Source of the DNA: an uncultured Lachnospiraceae bacterium
GTDB taxonomy: Bacteria; Bacillota; Clostridia; Lachnospirales; Lachnospiraceae
Direction: 5' to 3'
DNA length: 64,000 nt
NCBI GenBank assembly: GCA_947363565.1
Contig: CANAPP010000006.1
Location: 21,262 to 85,261, forward strand
Made by a program: the position numbers and the translations under genes. Positions 43,108 to 51,403 of the stretch are shown in pieces. Below the pieces are notes generated by a model that was given only the letters and a program-made list of their open reading frames with translations, searched no databases and had not been told where the DNA came from. Position 1 is the first letter of the stretch, and every line of letters starts with the position of its first letter.

Positions 43108-43837
43108 TTATTACCCCCCCCCCTCCCCAGGTGAACTGAAACTGCACAAGCGCCGCCGATACTTCAGAACGTTTCCTCCGGCTGATCGGCAGCCTGTCTC
43201 CATTGGTCATGACCGCACAGTTTTCCTCTACCTGTATGACAAATTGCAGGTTCACTACCAGCCCTTTGCCCACACAGAAAAACCGGTAGTCATTAAGTAA
43301 CGGAGCCGTCAGTTTTTCAAAAGTCACATGAGTATTGGTCGTCAGTGTCGTATCCTTGCCGTGGATCTCTATACTTCGGTTAGCCGTAGCGACATAATAT
43401 ATCTTGGAAAATGGGAGGCTCACTTCCTGCCTTCCGATCATCACATTAAGCCGCCGCTTAGAAAGCTCCACCTGCGCAATGCATTCATCCATCGCCTCGC
43501 AGATGCTCTCCATGTCCACCGGCTTTAGCAGATACCGCCAGGCGCGCAGCCGGTAACCCTCCGCCATGAAATCAGGACTGCTTGTCAGAAAGATGACCAG
43601 GCACCGCGGATCCTTTTCCCGAAGCTTTTCCGCCGTCTCTACGCCACTGATCCCGTCCATATAGATATCCATAAAACACAGGTCAAACTTCTCCGGCTCC
43701 ACAGCGTCAAGGAACTCCTCGCCGCTTCCAAAGCATTCCATCTGCAAGGCAAAATCATAGCGTTCCATATATTCCTTCAAGAGCTTTATCAGCCGTTCGC
43801 TGTCCTGTTGCAAATCCTCTATAATTGCAATGCGCAT
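42986..43837 (-). CDS. LytTR-family response regulator with read-through tail
   Basis: A 283-residue frame. The receiver has acidic residues at IIEDLQQD, the phosphoacceptor Asp57 in FMDIYMDGISG and VKP-like LLKPVDM. The LytTR DNA-binding domain runs from about 133 to 235 (SKIYYVATANRSIEIHGKDT ... VVNLQFVIQVEENCAV ... RLPISRRKRSEVSAAL). LytTR regulators normally end here. In this sequence the frame passes through a run of ten G residues (43114-43123) and continues 45 residues into the next gene in another frame. With 9, 11 or 12 G residues a stop would follow at once. A natural end near 43110 is likely. Confidence 0.85.
   Translation of the reverse strand: MRIAIIEDLQQDSERLIKLLKEYMERYDFALQMECFGSGEEFLDAVEPEKFDLCFMDIYMDGISGVETAEKLREKDPRCLVIFLTSSPDFMAEGYRLRAWRYLLKPVDMESICEAMDECIAQVELSKRRLNVMIGRQEVSLPFSKIYYVATANRSIEIHGKDTTLTTNTHVTFEKLTAPLLNDYRFFCVGKGLVVNLQFVIQVEENCAVMTNGDRLPISRRKRSEVSAALVQFQFTWGGGGVINEEIPVDFYHMYNTFWMGASSAGRGQRRGRGKALGDCDHS
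43114..43123 (-). repeat. Ten-G homopolymer at regulator end and downstream ribosome site
   Basis: The minus strand reads GGGGAGGGGGGGGGGTAATAA directly before the ATG of the surface protein. The G run is in the last codons of the response regulator and also forms the Shine-Dalgarno region of the next gene. A change of one G shifts the regulator's frame and the ribosome-site spacing at the same time. Confidence 0.8.
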
Positions 43838-43936
43838 TGTTTTCTCTCCTCATATCGTTATTCATCCATAATAAGTATACCATAAAATCTCCCCGCAAAA
43901 TTTACCAGTTTAACACAAAAACAACCTCTTAGACAC

Positions 43937-43960
43937 TTTCGGTTGTAAAGCTTTTCGGTT
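43937..43960. promoter_or_regulatory. Direct repeat in the divergent LytTR intergenic region
   Basis: TTTCGGTT at 43937-43944 and 43953-43960 (16 bases apart), followed by AATGTTAATTT. It lies in the 179-base gap between the LytTR regulator gene and the split receiver/LytTR pair, next to a minus-strand -10-like TATACT (43874-43879). LytTR proteins bind imperfect direct repeats, though usually with a longer spacing. Candidate site only. Confidence 0.35.
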
Positions 43961-44016
43961 AATGTTAATTTTAAAGCAGTACTTTTCATCCGTTTACATA
44001 AAAAGGAGGCAGTCCT

Positions 44017-44406
44017 ATGCGTATCGCGTTATGCTGTGATGCTAATACTCAGGCCGTTGAACAGATTCTTAAGGAGCGCGGAGAGGTAGATGTGTTCCAA
44101 AATGAAAAAAAAGGGCAGTCAGCAGGCCAAAAGCTTTCCGGCTATCTTTCCTGCGGCGGACACTGTGACCTTGCGGTAGTGTCGCTGGACAGCGCCGCGG
44201 GAATACATAACTGCCGGTATATCAAAGAACACCAAAGAAACCTCCCAGTACTGTGGATCTCTGAAGATAAAGGGCTTTGGCCGGAAAGCCGCCGGATAGG
44301 TGTCGAAGAATTCCTGGTAAAACCCGTACCTGACGGGATGCTCCGCAAAATAATCAACCATATGCTGGAAGGAGTAAAATATTATGCCGACATGTCCGTA
44401 CGATGA
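44017..44406 (+). CDS. Stand-alone receiver-like protein
   Basis: A 129-residue protein with receiver-like order: N-terminal MRIALCCDANTQAVEQIL, a central DLAVVSLDSAAGIHNCRYIK where Asp58 aligns with the phosphoacceptor, and VEEFLVKPVPDGMLRKII with the conserved lysine-proline. The acidic pair at the N-terminus is reduced to one Asp, so phosphorylation may be weak. It has no output domain; a LytTR-only gene overlaps its end by 23 bases. Preceded by AAAAGGAGGC. Confidence 0.72.
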   Translation: MRIALCCDANTQAVEQILKERGEVDVFQNEKKGQSAGQKLSGYLSCGGHCDLAVVSLDSAAGIHNCRYIKEHQRNLPVLWISEDKGLWPESRRIGVEEFLVKPVPDGMLRKIINHMLEGVKYYADMSVR

Positions 44407-44755
44407 AACGAAGCCCAGCTTTACCTTTGTCCCCAAAAAAGAGAAACTGTCTGTTCCGTATGAGGATATTATCTTTTTTGAAACAGGCCAGACCCACACG
44501 CTCTTTTTGCATACAGCATCCGGCATCTATTCATTTTTCGGCACACTCGCACAGATAACTGAATTTTTTAAAGAGGCAGACTGCTTTCTCCGAGTAGGGC
44601 GGAGTTATTTGATTAATCTGAACCATGTATCCGGGCAGATCGGAAACGACCTTTCCATGTCCGATGGCTCTATTGTCCAGGTTCCCCTGCGGAAGCAAAA
44701 GCAGACACTGGCCGCCGTTGAAAACTGGAAGTTCAGGCATCCTGACCCTTCTTAA
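44384..44755 (+). CDS. Stand-alone LytTR DNA-binding protein
   Basis: A 123-residue protein that is almost entirely a LytTR domain (KEKLSVPYEDIIFFETGQTH, FFKEADCFLRVGRSYLINLN, GSIVQVPLRKQKQTLAAVEN). Its ribosome site (GGAGT, nine bases before ATG) lies inside the receiver-like gene. Together the two genes look like one LytTR response regulator split into receiver and output. The targets may overlap with those of the divergent LytTR system. The end overlaps the convergent DUF1847 gene by 23 bases. Confidence 0.78.
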   Translation: MPTCPYDETKPSFTFVPKKEKLSVPYEDIIFFETGQTHTLFLHTASGIYSFFGTLAQITEFFKEADCFLRVGRSYLINLNHVSGQIGNDLSMSDGSIVQVPLRKQKQTLAAVENWKFRHPDPS

Positions 44756-45371
44756 GCCCTTTATAATAAGAATTGCTTGTATAAAGCGCCGCCACAGGAT
44801 TATGCCCCATAACCCTGTCCTTTGCAACGAGCGTTGTCACCAGGGCGTTGGAATATTTATAAAACAAACTGTCGTGCCCGACGCACAGCCCCATGACAAT
44901 GTTCAGCTCTGTGTGCTCCTTATTCAGCAGCTTTGCCTGGAGGATGGGGTTGCACATGTTGACCCCGACTTCGCAGCAGGACTTGTCGATGCCCATCTTA
45001 ACCTTCGGCACCGCCCCTGCCTTGCAGGCAATCCCGAACACCTCAAAACCGTGGCTTCTTAAGATATCCGTCAGAAGCTTTGTCTCTCGGATCAGTCCCA
45101 CGCAGGTTGCGATGCCGAGCTTTTTATAGCCCATCTTCTTTGCAAATTCAACGACCTCCCTCACCCTGCACCACTGCATGTAGCCCTCATGCTCAACCTG
45201 CGCGGCTGTCTTCATCACCTTAAGGTTGTCCTCCTCATTGTAGGCATTGAGCGCCTCTTCCTTCACCGCCTCATCCATATTCGTCGTCAGGCAGAAGGAC
45301 GGATAGCTTTTATCCATCTTGTTGCAGTTCGTTACCGCGCAGTCTGCGCATGATAATCTCTTGTCTTCCAT
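44733..45371 (-). CDS. DUF1847 metal-binding-type protein
   Basis: Start at MEDKRLSCADCAVTNCNKMD (45371), nine bases after GGGAGG. The 212-residue protein has a cysteine-rich N-terminus (C-x2-C-x4-C and a further YPSFC) and a Rossmann-like body (YKKLGIATCVGLIRETKLLT, VFGIACKAGAVPKVKMGI, CNPILQAKLLNKEHTELNIV, GLCVGHDSLFYKYSNALVTT). This matches DUF1847, a family of anaerobes with probable metal or Fe-S binding and no known reaction. Confidence 0.8.
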   Translation of the reverse strand: MEDKRLSCADCAVTNCNKMDKSYPSFCLTTNMDEAVKEEALNAYNEEDNLKVMKTAAQVEHEGYMQWCRVREVVEFAKKMGYKKLGIATCVGLIRETKLLTDILRSHGFEVFGIACKAGAVPKVKMGIDKSCCEVGVNMCNPILQAKLLNKEHTELNIVMGLCVGHDSLFYKYSNALVTTLVAKDRVMGHNPVAALYTSNSYYKGLKKGQDA

Positions 45372-45441
45372 CTTCATTATCCTCCCAAGATTTTTTGACT
45401 GAAATTCCGGCGCTCTGTCCGACCAGTGACCGGAACACTGG

Positions 45442-46224
45442 CTAATACCCCCATATCTCATAAGCGGGATACTCATGACTATAATGATACCCCAATTTCT
45501 CCGCTAACGCAACCGACCATTTATTCTGCGCATCCCAGCTCGGGTATAATCCTCTCCTGTGGCATTCCAGGATAAGCCCTGCCCCGCAGGCTGCGGCAAG
45601 CCCCATTCTTCGGTGCGGCTCATGGGTATCGATCTCTATCTCGATCCCGCCCGCATACGAAGAATAGGAAGATGCCCCCGAGACAACCTTACCGTCCTTT
45701 ACCACCGCCACGCCAAGTCCAAGCCTTTCATATATCTCATAATCTTTGTACTGTGACACTAAGTCAAGGCTCCACTCCCGTTCCCTGCACTGGCGGTAGA
45801 TATCCTCGTCGATCAGCTTCAGCTCATATCCGCCGGGCAGTGCATCCCGCAGCCTCCCAAGCCACTCCCGGTCGATATGCTCCTTGTCAAATATCCAGGG
45901 TTCCTTTTTCATCGCATAACGAGATACCTTTCTCGCCTTCTCTTTCCAGCAGTCCTCGATCATCCTGCCCCACGCGTCATTTTCCGGCACCATGATGATA
46001 AAGTCTTTCGGACAATCCTCCGGCTTATGCAAGATGAGCTCCCGCGCAGGTCTCCCGGCGAAAAAGGCAAAGTCACCCAGCATCGCCGCCGCAGAATGCG
46101 GACACTGCTCATCGTCGGCATAGATATGTCCCATAATGCCCTGCAGGCAGGACCAGATGATGGTTTCCTCCCACGCTCCGAAAATATGCCGCGCTCTGCC
46201 TGTGTCTTTAAGCTTATGTACCAT
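45442..46224 (-). CDS. GNAT-family N-acetyltransferase
   Basis: A 260-residue protein whose C-terminal half has the GNAT fold (GVAVVKDGKVVSGASSYSSY, IEIEIDTHEPHRRMGLAAAC then GAGLILECHRRGLYPSWDAQ). The RRMGLAAA stretch is the acetyl-CoA-binding loop. The N-terminal half has the pattern of the GNAT_acetyltran-like family (LQGIMGHIYADDEQCPHSAA, DFAFFAGRPARELI). The substrate is not evident. It lies about 70 bases before the DUF1847 gene on the same strand, so the pair may be co-transcribed. Confidence 0.8.
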   Translation of the reverse strand: MVHKLKDTGRARHIFGAWEETIIWSCLQGIMGHIYADDEQCPHSAAAMLGDFAFFAGRPARELILHKPEDCPKDFIIMVPENDAWGRMIEDCWKEKARKVSRYAMKKEPWIFDKEHIDREWLGRLRDALPGGYELKLIDEDIYRQCREREWSLDLVSQYKDYEIYERLGLGVAVVKDGKVVSGASSYSSYAGGIEIEIDTHEPHRRMGLAAACGAGLILECHRRGLYPSWDAQNKWSVALAEKLGYHYSHEYPAYEIWGY

Positions 46225-46289
46225 CCTGCTCCCCTCTTCTCACAACACTGCACCGCTGCCAAGGCTTTCCCCGATATTCTCATTTGTGA

Positions 46290-47201
46290 TCATCGCCCGC
46301 ACATCCTTTCTTCCTTTTCCGGCCTGCCAAACACCACCAGTGCCGCTGTGGTAAGCACCAGTCCGAAGACTGCCAGCATCGTCGGCTTCTCTGCGAAAAA
46401 CAAAAAGCCGAACACCATCGCCGCCACCGGTTCTCCTGCTGCAAGTATAGATGCCTTCCCAGCCTCCATCTCATTCAGCGCCAGCGTATAGAATACATAA
46501 GGAAGCACCGAAGTGACCAGCGCGTTGACGAGCATGAACACCGTCATCTTCGCGCCGCTGGCCACGCCGGCCATATAGATACACCCCCAGTCTGTCACGG
46601 GAACGAGCGCGGCCGCACTGATCAGCATACAGTAAAATATCATGGTAAATGCATGATACCCCCTCCTTGCCGACGCTTTGCTCACCAGGCTGTACATGGC
46701 GTAGAAAAATGCCGCCAGCACGCCAAAGCCTATACCTTTCACTGACCACTTCATCCCCGAACCAGTCTCTAATACTCCGCTTACCAGCACGCAGCCGGCC
46801 AGAGCAAGTGCCATACACCCTAACTTCTTCCCTGTTATCCTCTCCCCAAACAAAACTGCCGCCAGAAACAATACGAATACAGGAGACATACTAAGAAGCA
46901 CCGCCGCCAGAGATAAGGTCACTTCCTTGATCGACGCATTATAAGCAAGCATCACCCCGAGGATACCGCAGAAGCCGCCAAGTATAAACACCCAGATATC
47001 CTTCAGTCTTATCTGAAACAGCCGCCGGTCATACAGGCAAATGACCGCCGCAAGCACACATACTGCCACAGCAAGCCTTGACTCCGCCACTGTATAGCCG
47101 TCCATGCCAAACCCGGTAAGCGTTCTTACAAATATACCTCCGGATCCCCACATGATCCCGGATAATACCGGGAGCAGATAAACCATCCGTTTCATACGCA
47201 T
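46290..47201 (-). CDS. EamA/DMT-family transporter
   Basis: A 303-residue protein with ten membrane helices in two EamA repeats (VYLLPVLSGIMWGSGGIFVR in the first, WSVKGIGFGVLAAFFYAMYS in the second). Drug/metabolite transporters of this kind export amino acids or similar small molecules. A second possible start two codons later (MKRMVYLLP) has equal support. It is on the same strand as the GTPase gene above it with a 55-base gap. Confidence 0.88.
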   Translation of the reverse strand: MRMKRMVYLLPVLSGIMWGSGGIFVRTLTGFGMDGYTVAESRLAVAVCVLAAVICLYDRRLFQIRLKDIWVFILGGFCGILGVMLAYNASIKEVTLSLAAVLLSMSPVFVLFLAAVLFGERITGKKLGCMALALAGCVLVSGVLETGSGMKWSVKGIGFGVLAAFFYAMYSLVSKASARRGYHAFTMIFYCMLISAAALVPVTDWGCIYMAGVASGAKMTVFMLVNALVTSVLPYVFYTLALNEMEAGKASILAAGEPVAAMVFGFLFFAEKPTMLAVFGLVLTTAALVVFGRPEKEERMCGR

Positions 47202-47256
47202 TCCTTCTCCTCATTCGTCATACGCCCTGCAATACTGCCGCCCAAAGCCGCTCTTA

Positions 47257-49986
47257 TCACCTGCCTTCAAGCTTCTTCTTACCGAGCCTTACCTCTTCCA
47301 TCTCCTGTCTAAGCCCCTGATCCATAGCATCAAACAGATAACTTTTCGTTTTGCTGCCCCGGTTCCCATACTCCTCTTCAATCTGCTTTCCCGTAAGCTT
47401 CACTTCTTCAAGGAACTCCCTTGCAGAGACCAGTGTTCCGCCCTGCCCGAGCGTCACCACCTGCTCAACCCCGTCGGAAGTGACGACAGTTACATGGTAC
47501 TTCCGCCCAATCTCATGCACGACCTTCTCAATATACTGGTCAGCCGTCTCTGCCTCCTTCGTGTAAACCACATGGATGTTGTGGTATTTCTGGATCTCCA
47601 GCGCGCAGCCATCCACTTTATAGGCATCAAAAACAAGTATCACCGCACATTTCTTAAACCCCTGGTAATTGCAGAGGATGTCCATAAGCCTCCCACGCGC
47701 CCCTTCGATATTGTCCTTTGCCAGCTCTTTTAAATCCTCCCACGCGAAGATAACATTATACCCGTCCACCAGGAGATATTCCTTTAACGTTTCTTTCTTC
47801 CGCTGCCTTTTCTCAGAAGACGAATCCACCGTCTTTGCCGCCAGGGCTGGTTTTGTCTCATATTTCCCGTAAGTACGGATAAAGATTTCCTCAAGCTCCT
47901 TATCCTCTTTACGGTTCAGGGAATACCTCTGTGCAGCCTCTTTTCCTGCCGGAAGACGTACGCTGCCTCTCTCACTTCTCCCTGGCCGCTCTCCCTTCAA
48001 GCTTCCGCTTTCTTCTGCCAGCCATTTCTTCAACTGGCTCTCTATGTGCATGTGCTCCGGCACTTCCTCCCACGGCACGTAAAATCCCGCTCCGTGGGCG
48101 CAGAATACTGAACCCGCCGGGTTGTCCATGTCTTTTTCCGGGTCATAACAAAGCTCTGCGATCACCTTTTCCGGATCATGGCACGGCTCATAGCCTCTGA
48201 ACGCTAAAAAGAGCCGTCCCTGCCCCCTGGTGTAACCCAGGACTTCCCGCTGATAATCGCGCATGGCAGCCACCGGGGCCTTTCCGGTAAGAACCGTCAT
48301 CGCCCCCGCCGTCTCCGGGGCTTCTGCCTCTGCGCACATCCTCTGGATATCCGCCAGCGCCCGGCCGGTCATCTCCCTGGGGATCTCCAGCCGGAAAGTA
48401 TAATACGGCTCCAGCAATACACTTTCCGCCTGCATAAGCCCCTGCCTCACCGCGCGATAAGTCGACTGCCGGAAATCGCCGCCCTCAGTATGCTTAAGAT
48501 GCGCGCGTCCAGCCGCCAGTGTGATCTTCATATCCGTGATCAAAGATCCGGTCAGCACACCGCGGTGGGGCTTTTCCATCAGATGGGTAAGGATGAGCCT
48601 CTGCCAGTTCTTATCCAGCTCATCCTCACTTAACGCCGTACGAAAGACAAGCCCGCTCCCCGGCTCTCCCGGCTCCAGGATCAGATGCACCTCCGCATAG
48701 TGCCTGAGTGGCTCATAGTGTCCCACTCCCTCCACCATCGTTTTAATCGTCTCTTTATACACGATACTCCCCGTACCGAATTCCACGGATACGCCGAACC
48801 GCTCCCTGATCAGGCTTTTCAGTATCTCTGTCTGGACTTCTCCCATAAGCCGCACATGAATCTCTCCAAGCTCCTCATTCCAGACAATCTTAAGCATCGG
48901 ATCCTCCTCCTCAAGCTGCCGTAAACAGACAAGCATCCGGTGGACATCACAGCCTTCCGGCAATATGACCTGATAATTTAAGACCGGCTCAAGTTTCGGG
49001 GCCTCAGACTCTCCTTCTGTCCCGAGCCCCTGTCCCGCATAGGTGCTGCTAAGCCCCGTGACGGCACAGACCATCCCGGTCTTCGCCTCCTGCACCGTCT
49101 CATATTTGCTCCCGGAATAAATACGGATCTGGTTCACCTTCTCATCGGCATTCAGGCTGTCTTTGACTTTTAATTTCCCGCCTGTGACCTTTAGGTGGGT
49201 CAGGCGGCTGCCCTGTGCATCCCTTGATATCTTGAATACTCTTGCCCCAAAGCTTCCCTTATCGTCCTCCTGCAGGCCGCCTCCAAGGATGCACGCCCCT
49301 GCGTACTGTTCAATCCCGTCCAGAAACTCCGAAACACCTTCATTCTTTAACGCCGCTCCAAAATAGCACGGGAACACCTGCCTCCTTGCGATCATATCCG
49401 CGATCAACGCTTTCTCAATCTTCCCCGTCTCCAGATACTGCTCCATGGCTTCCTCACCGCAAAGAGCAAGCTCCTCATAAAATGCAGTTATTTCCTCCTC
49501 TGACGGATGATTTTGTGCAGGAAAAGAAACGCAGCCTTCATCGAGGCTGCGGCCCAATTCTTCAAGAAGGGCATGCCTTACTGCCCCTTGCTGATCCATC
49601 TTATTTACAAAAAGGAATACGGGAATCCGGTACAAGGAGAGAAGTCTCCACAACGTGCGCGTATGTCCCTGTACACCGTCCGCTCCGCTTAACACCAGCA
49701 CCGCCGCGTCCAGCACCCCCAGCGTCCGCTCCATCTCCGCAGAAAAATCCACATGCCCCGGCGTGTCAAGGAGCGTCACCGTTAAATCTCCCAGAGGGAA
49801 CACCGCCTGTTTGGAAAATATGGTGATACCGCGACTCTTTTCCAGCGCATCCGTATCTAAAAATGCGTCGCCGTGGTCTACGCGTCCCTGCTTCCTGATC
49901 TGCCCGGTCAGGTAAAGAATGCTCTCCGAGAGCGTCGTCTTTCCCGCATCCACATGCGCTAATATCCCAATTACAATATTCTTCAT
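47257..49986 (-). CDS. TetM-like translational GTPase fused to a Rae1/YacP-type NYN domain
   Basis: A 909-residue protein. Residues 1 to about 650 are an elongation factor G-type GTPase of the ribosomal protection group. It has P-loop AHVDAGKTTL, switch segment SRGITIFSKQ, DTPGHVDF and NKMD motifs, then domains II-V. After a linker with a basic patch, residues from about 735 to 905 form an NYN nuclease-like domain. Its acidic positions match YacP/Rae1 (LLVDGYNVIF, VFDAYKV, ETADQYIEK, VTSDGVEQ). TetM-like factors and Rae1 both act at the ribosomal A site, so this may be a GTPase that delivers mRNA cleavage or rescue. Tetracycline resistance is not shown. One base separates it from the parvulin gene. 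Confidence 0.85.
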   Translation of the reverse strand: MKNIVIGILAHVDAGKTTLSESILYLTGQIRKQGRVDHGDAFLDTDALEKSRGITIFSKQAVFPLGDLTVTLLDTPGHVDFSAEMERTLGVLDAAVLVLSGADGVQGHTRTLWRLLSLYRIPVFLFVNKMDQQGAVRHALLEELGRSLDEGCVSFPAQNHPSEEEITAFYEELALCGEEAMEQYLETGKIEKALIADMIARRQVFPCYFGAALKNEGVSEFLDGIEQYAGACILGGGLQEDDKGSFGARVFKISRDAQGSRLTHLKVTGGKLKVKDSLNADEKVNQIRIYSGSKYETVQEAKTGMVCAVTGLSSTYAGQGLGTEGESEAPKLEPVLNYQVILPEGCDVHRMLVCLRQLEEEDPMLKIVWNEELGEIHVRLMGEVQTEILKSLIRERFGVSVEFGTGSIVYKETIKTMVEGVGHYEPLRHYAEVHLILEPGEPGSGLVFRTALSEDELDKNWQRLILTHLMEKPHRGVLTGSLITDMKITLAAGRAHLKHTEGGDFRQSTYRAVRQGLMQAESVLLEPYYTFRLEIPREMTGRALADIQRMCAEAEAPETAGAMTVLTGKAPVAAMRDYQREVLGYTRGQGRLFLAFRGYEPCHDPEKVIAELCYDPEKDMDNPAGSVFCAHGAGFYVPWEEVPEHMHIESQLKKWLAEESGSLKGERPGRSERGSVRLPAGKEAAQRYSLNRKEDKELEEIFIRTYGKYETKPALAAKTVDSSSEKRQRKKETLKEYLLVDGYNVIFAWEDLKELAKDNIEGARGRLMDILCNYQGFKKCAVILVFDAYKVDGCALEIQKYHNIHVVYTKEAETADQYIEKVVHEIGRKYHVTVVTSDGVEQVVTLGQGGTLVSAREFLEEVKLTGKQIEEEYGNRGSKTKSYLFDAMDQGLRQEMEEVRLGKKKLEGR

Positions 49987-49987
49987 A

Positions 49988-50728
49988 CTAGTTTTGAACG
50001 TACTTTTCCTTTAACTCTTTTACCTTGGCATTGTAAGCATCATTCTGCTTCTGGTGAAGAAGGTTCGTCTTAATCGTCTCGCTCACATCGGCATAGGTCG
50101 TCTCAGAAGATGCGCTCTTTCCTTCCACTTTAATCAGATGATAGCCGAAGCTTGTCTTCACCGGCCCGATGATCTTGCCGATCTCAGCGTCAAACGCTGC
50201 CTTCTCGAACTCCGGAACCATCTGCCCTTTCCCAAACTCGCCCAGGTCTCCGCCTCTCTGTCCGGACGGGCAGGTGGAAAATTCCTTCGCTGCGTCCTCG
50301 AAAGTCTTCTCGCCGCCCGCAATAGCCGCCAGAATCTCTCCGCATTTCTCCTCCGTCTCTGTCAGGATATGCTTTGCCCTGACCGTCTCACCCTTGACAA
50401 ACCGGCGCTTATTCGCCTCAAAATAGCTCTTCGCCTCCTCGTCTGTCACCGTGATATCCTTTATCGTCTCAGAAACCATCAACTGTGCAAGGATATCCTT
50501 CCTTGCGCCTTCCATGATCTTTTTAAACTCCTCTGTCTCGTCAAGCTTAAGCTCCTCACCCTGCTTCGTAAACATGCGGAGGGCAATGAGCTGCTCCAAA
50601 TACTGCTGCTTGAACTGCGGATTACTGCGGTACGCCTGCTGATCCTGGGGGACATTCTCCATAAAATCATTCAGATCCTGCTCGGTAACCTCTTCTCCCG
50701 CCACAACTGCCAATACTTTATTCTCCAT
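49988..50728 (-). CDS. Cytoplasmic parvulin-type peptidyl-prolyl isomerase
   Basis: Start at MENKVLAVVAGEEVTEQDLN (50728), six bases after GGAG. The 246-residue protein has an N-terminal SurA-like helical segment (about 1-110) and a parvulin domain (VRAKHILTETEEKCGEILAA ... CPSGQRGGDLGEFGKGQMVP ... GYHLIKV). It lacks a signal peptide and lipobox, so unlike PrsA it should act in the cytoplasm. Its stop is one base before the start of the GTPase-NYN gene; joint action on nascent chains is possible but is inference. Confidence 0.88.
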   Translation of the reverse strand: MENKVLAVVAGEEVTEQDLNDFMENVPQDQQAYRSNPQFKQQYLEQLIALRMFTKQGEELKLDETEEFKKIMEGARKDILAQLMVSETIKDITVTDEEAKSYFEANKRRFVKGETVRAKHILTETEEKCGEILAAIAGGEKTFEDAAKEFSTCPSGQRGGDLGEFGKGQMVPEFEKAAFDAEIGKIIGPVKTSFGYHLIKVEGKSASSETTYADVSETIKTNLLHQKQNDAYNAKVKELKEKYVQN

Positions 50729-50761
50729 CATCTTCTCCAATCTTTCTTCTTTTTCCTACTC

Positions 50762-50790
50762 ATTATAGCTTATCTTTATTTTTGATACAA
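50762..50790 (-). promoter_or_regulatory. Promoter of the parvulin/GTPase-NYN operon
   Basis: Minus-strand TTGTAT (50785-50790), 17 bases, TATAAT (50762-50767), about 34 bases before the parvulin start. No leader peptide or attenuator of the tet(M) type is visible in the short leader. Confidence 0.75.
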
Positions 50791-50805
50791 CAACAATCCA
50801 TCCCA

Positions 50806-51243
50806 TTAATCATAATAATCGTAGTCATCTCTTCTGCGCTTTCCCCCGCCGGCCAAAGAACGGATCAGCCTGAAGATCCCAAGTATGGCCGCACGGATCA
50901 CTACAAACACGATAAACATCGCCATAAAGCCTGCCACGCCCGCCACGATGTCATCAAAGTCCATCGTCCCGGTCCCGGTAATCCCCTGCCCGATCTCGAT
51001 GGCAAATGCGATCACAATAATCACCGTAAACACGTAAATCCACGCAATGACCAGCACATGATTCTCACTCAGCAGCTTAAACAGCGGATAGATGACAAAC
51101 AGCATTCCCATCCCCAGAACCCCTATCACGAGAAAATGAAGCTCTTTATCCGAAAAAACTGTCTCAAAGCTGTCGTTCCACGTCATGATCATATCATGGA
51201 TCACCGCGATCATCTTAACGATTACATATAAAAAATCTGCCAT
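50806..51243 (-). CDS. Small membrane protein (weakly VanZ-like)
   Basis: A 145-residue protein with four probable membrane helices (about 1-20, 36-58, 66-86, 100-125) and a polar tail RRRDDYDYYD. The stretch AIEIGQGITGTGTMDFDDIV then AGVAG resembles the VanZ pattern (Glu-x-x-Gln then Asp-x-x-x-N/G-x-x-G). The resemblance is limited. The function is unknown. Stands alone between the parvulin promoter and the TusA-like gene. Confidence 0.65.
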   Translation of the reverse strand: MADFLYVIVKMIAVIHDMIMTWNDSFETVFSDKELHFLVIGVLGMGMLFVIYPLFKLLSENHVLVIAWIYVFTVIIVIAFAIEIGQGITGTGTMDFDDIVAGVAGFMAMFIVFVVIRAAILGIFRLIRSLAGGGKRRRDDYDYYD

Positions 51244-51403
51244 AATATCCCCTTATCCTTCGTTATACCATCTGTGCCGAATTCCCGCACAACCCTTCCC
51301 CAAAGTTACTTCCTTTAAAAGTGTATATCATTCCGCCAAAGAAATCCAGTTATTTTTTTCTTAAGACTGACATACGCCGTTCACCGTGCAGGCACGCAGA
51401 AAT

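Noticed and set aside
44017..44755. Sequencing frameshift in a single LytTR regulator
   Set aside because: The second gene has its own ribosome site and start at a natural domain boundary, so a split pair is more likely, though strain comparison would settle it.
47257..49986. Calling the gene a tetracycline resistance determinant
   Set aside because: The GTPase half is of the ribosomal protection group, but many Clostridia carry such proteins without resistance, the usual tet leader is missing and the NYN fusion suggests another role.
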